DNA of 6,778 nt from Bacillota bacterium. Lineage in GTDB: Bacteria; Bacillota; Desulfitobacteriia; Desulfitobacteriales; JAJXUE01. A model generated the notes under the pieces. That model was not told where the DNA came from. It made no database searches and saw nothing but the letters and a program-made list of their open reading frames with translations. The stretch lies in assembly GCA_021786555.1 (NCBI GenBank), contig JAJYNB010000298.1, forward strand, positions 1 to 6,778, given 5' to 3'. Made by a program: the position numbers and the translations under genes. Positions 5,501-6,778 of the stretch are shown piece by piece. Each line of letters opens with the position of its first letter. Position 1 is the first letter of the stretch.

Positions 5501-6713
5501 CATCCTGCTCATACTTCTGGCTTTACTCCTGCCCAGCGGCTGCTGGGACCGGCGGGAACTGGAGGAACAGGCCTATGTGGTGGCTGTTGGGATAGACACC
5601 ACCGACGACCCCGAGTACAACATTTATACTTACCAGATCGTTATCCCCTCTAAACTAATAGGGGGCGGGGAAGGCGGGGCAGGCGGGGCAGAGGGAGGCA
5701 AGAGCCACTTTGAGACCAGCATCCGCGCCCGTACCATGTTTACGGCCCAGGATACCCTGCAGGCCACCGTCTCGCGCCGCATCACCCTGCTGCAATGCCG
5801 GGCCTTGCTTGTGAGCGAAGCCGTTGCCCGCCGCGGCATGCTGCCGGCGATACGTGTGTTGACCCGTACCCCTGAACTGCGGCGCACTTTGTTGCTGGCT
5901 GTGGTGCCGGGCAAAGCCATGGACTTGTTGAACAAGGTCGAGCCCAAACTGCAGGACAATCTGAACAAGTATTACGAGGAACTGACCTTTGCCAATGAGT
6001 ACACCGGGTTTACCACTATCAGCACCATCAACACCCTGGCAAAGGCGGTAGAGAGCGGGGGGGAGGATGCGGTCATCACCTTGACTGCCCTTAAGGGTGG
6101 AACTTTGGATGAAACAGTTAGCAACGCCCAGGCCGGGGAGCTTCCCCGGGCCAAAGGTGAAAACCAGGAGTTTCTCGGTGTGGCCGTGTTTCACAACGAT
6201 AAAATGGTAGGCAAACTGGGCAAGCTGGAGACCGAAGTGCTGAATATGTTGAACGGGGACTGGCATGTTGGGCCCTACACCATCAAAGACCCCATGGAGC
6301 CCCAGTTCGACTTGGGGCTGTTCCTGTACGAAAACCGACGGCCCGAGCTAGACGTGGACACAGCCACCGACCCGGTGACGGTTAACATCATGTTACGTAT
6401 GAACGCCCGCCTGGTGTCGCAATTCGGCAAGACTGATTACACTCTTGCCGAAAACAAAACCAGGCTTGAACAAGCTCTGAAACAAACTGTGGAAGAACGC
6501 TGCCAACGCTTAGTGGAGCGGGCCCAGGGCGAATTTAAAGCAGATGTTTTTAAGATTGGCAACCGGGCAGTAAAAAAACAGTTTTTGACCTGGCCCGAAT
6601 GGCGCGACTTTGACTGGGAGGAAAAGTTCCCTCAGGCTGATATCCGGGTGTCCGCCGAGATACAAGTTATGTGGTTTGGCACCCAGCGGGCGCCAACGGA
6701 AGTTATTCACTAA
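5481..6713 (+). CDS. gerC: Spore germination receptor C subunit, lipoprotein (GerAC/GerKC type)
   Basis: This is the lipoprotein subunit of the receptor, anchored to the outer face of the inner spore membrane. The N-terminus is a classic lipoprotein signal: MKNK, a hydrophobic stretch (residues 5-17), then PSGC with Cys21 as the lipidated residue. The family signature GCWDRRELE (20-28) follows immediately. The -3 position of the lipobox is Pro rather than the usual Leu, a small oddity. The N-terminal domain spans about 22-200 and the C-terminal GerAC domain about 215-400, ending in RVSAEIQVMWFG. The length of 410 residues is at or slightly above the family norm of about 370-400. Part of the excess is a glycine-rich insertion, GGGEGGAGGAEGG, at 61-73. 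The gene begins with TTG after AAGGAGG, overlaps gerB by 20 bases, and is followed by a terminator, so it is the last gene of the operon. Confidence 0.95.
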   Translation: MKNKAVSILLILLALLLPSGCWDRRELEEQAYVVAVGIDTTDDPEYNIYTYQIVIPSKLIGGGEGGAGGAEGGKSHFETSIRARTMFTAQDTLQATVSRRITLLQCRALLVSEAVARRGMLPAIRVLTRTPELRRTLLLAVVPGKAMDLLNKVEPKLQDNLNKYYEELTFANEYTGFTTISTINTLAKAVESGGEDAVITLTALKGGTLDETVSNAQAGELPRAKGENQEFLGVAVFHNDKMVGKLGKLETEVLNMLNGDWHVGPYTIKDPMEPQFDLGLFLYENRRPELDVDTATDPVTVNIMLRMNARLVSQFGKTDYTLAENKTRLEQALKQTVEERCQRLVERAQGEFKADVFKIGNRAVKKQFLTWPEWRDFDWEEKFPQADIRVSAEIQVMWFGTQRAPTEVIH

Positions 6714-6733
6714 TGAACCTGCAGGACAGCAGG

Positions 6734-6760
6734 GCCCCGGAGACTTCTCCGGGGCTTTAT
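6734..6760 (+). terminator. Intrinsic terminator of the ger operon
   Basis: GCCCCGGAG (6734-6742) pairs perfectly with CTCCGGGGC (6747-6755) around a four-base ACTT loop. TTTAT follows directly. The stem lies 20 bases after the gerC stop codon, matching the end of a three-gene transcript. Confidence 0.9.
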
Positions 6761-6778
6761 CCCTATCCAAGACTCCCA

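Overview
The window looks like chromosomal DNA from a GC-rich (high fifties percent by eye), endospore-forming member of the Firmicutes. The clearest evidence is a complete three-gene germinant-receptor operon of the gerA type. Strong AAGGAGG-type ribosome binding sites and frequent TTG/GTG starts fit the same lineage. A Desulfotomaculum/Moorella-like clostridial host is plausible, but that assignment is inference.

Layout. Positions 1-1518 carry the 3' five-sixths of an M3-family oligoendopeptidase F gene (pepF) on the + strand, cut by the left edge of the window. Positions 1519-2078 are a 560-base intergenic region packed with repeats. In order it holds a short degenerate heptamer array, an imperfect 27-base palindrome, a diverged second copy of the last 55 codons and stop of pepF, a 28-unit perfect array of the heptamer GARGTCC, a terminator-like hairpin, and a short leader with a good ribosome binding site. 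Positions 2079-6713 hold the operon gerA (769 aa), gerB (371 aa) and gerC (410 aa). The genes overlap by 4 and 20 bases, and an intrinsic terminator at 6734-6760 closes the operon.

How the genes work together. In this family the A and B subunits are integral inner-membrane proteins and C is a lipoprotein. Together they form a receptor that senses small germinants and triggers release of ions and dipicolinate from dormant spores. A subunits are thought to form oligomeric ion channels and B subunits (APC-superfamily fold) to bind the germinant. PepF is an unrelated cytoplasmic peptidase that happens to lie upstream. The terminator-like hairpin at 1985-2020 probably separates the two transcription units.

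What stands out. The A subunit has an unusually long Gln/Gly/Pro/Ala-rich N-terminal region (about 264 residues, about 51 of them Gln) interrupted by a short non-repetitive island. The pepF tail copy differs from the real gene mostly at synonymous sites, so it descends from a second functional pepF rather than from recent duplication and decay. Both tails are followed at exactly the same offset by the same heptamer family. The heptamer array is open in all six frames and creates a spurious protein-like repeat. I see no phage, CRISPR, tRNA, rRNA or complete insertion sequence, and no clearly new multi-gene system.
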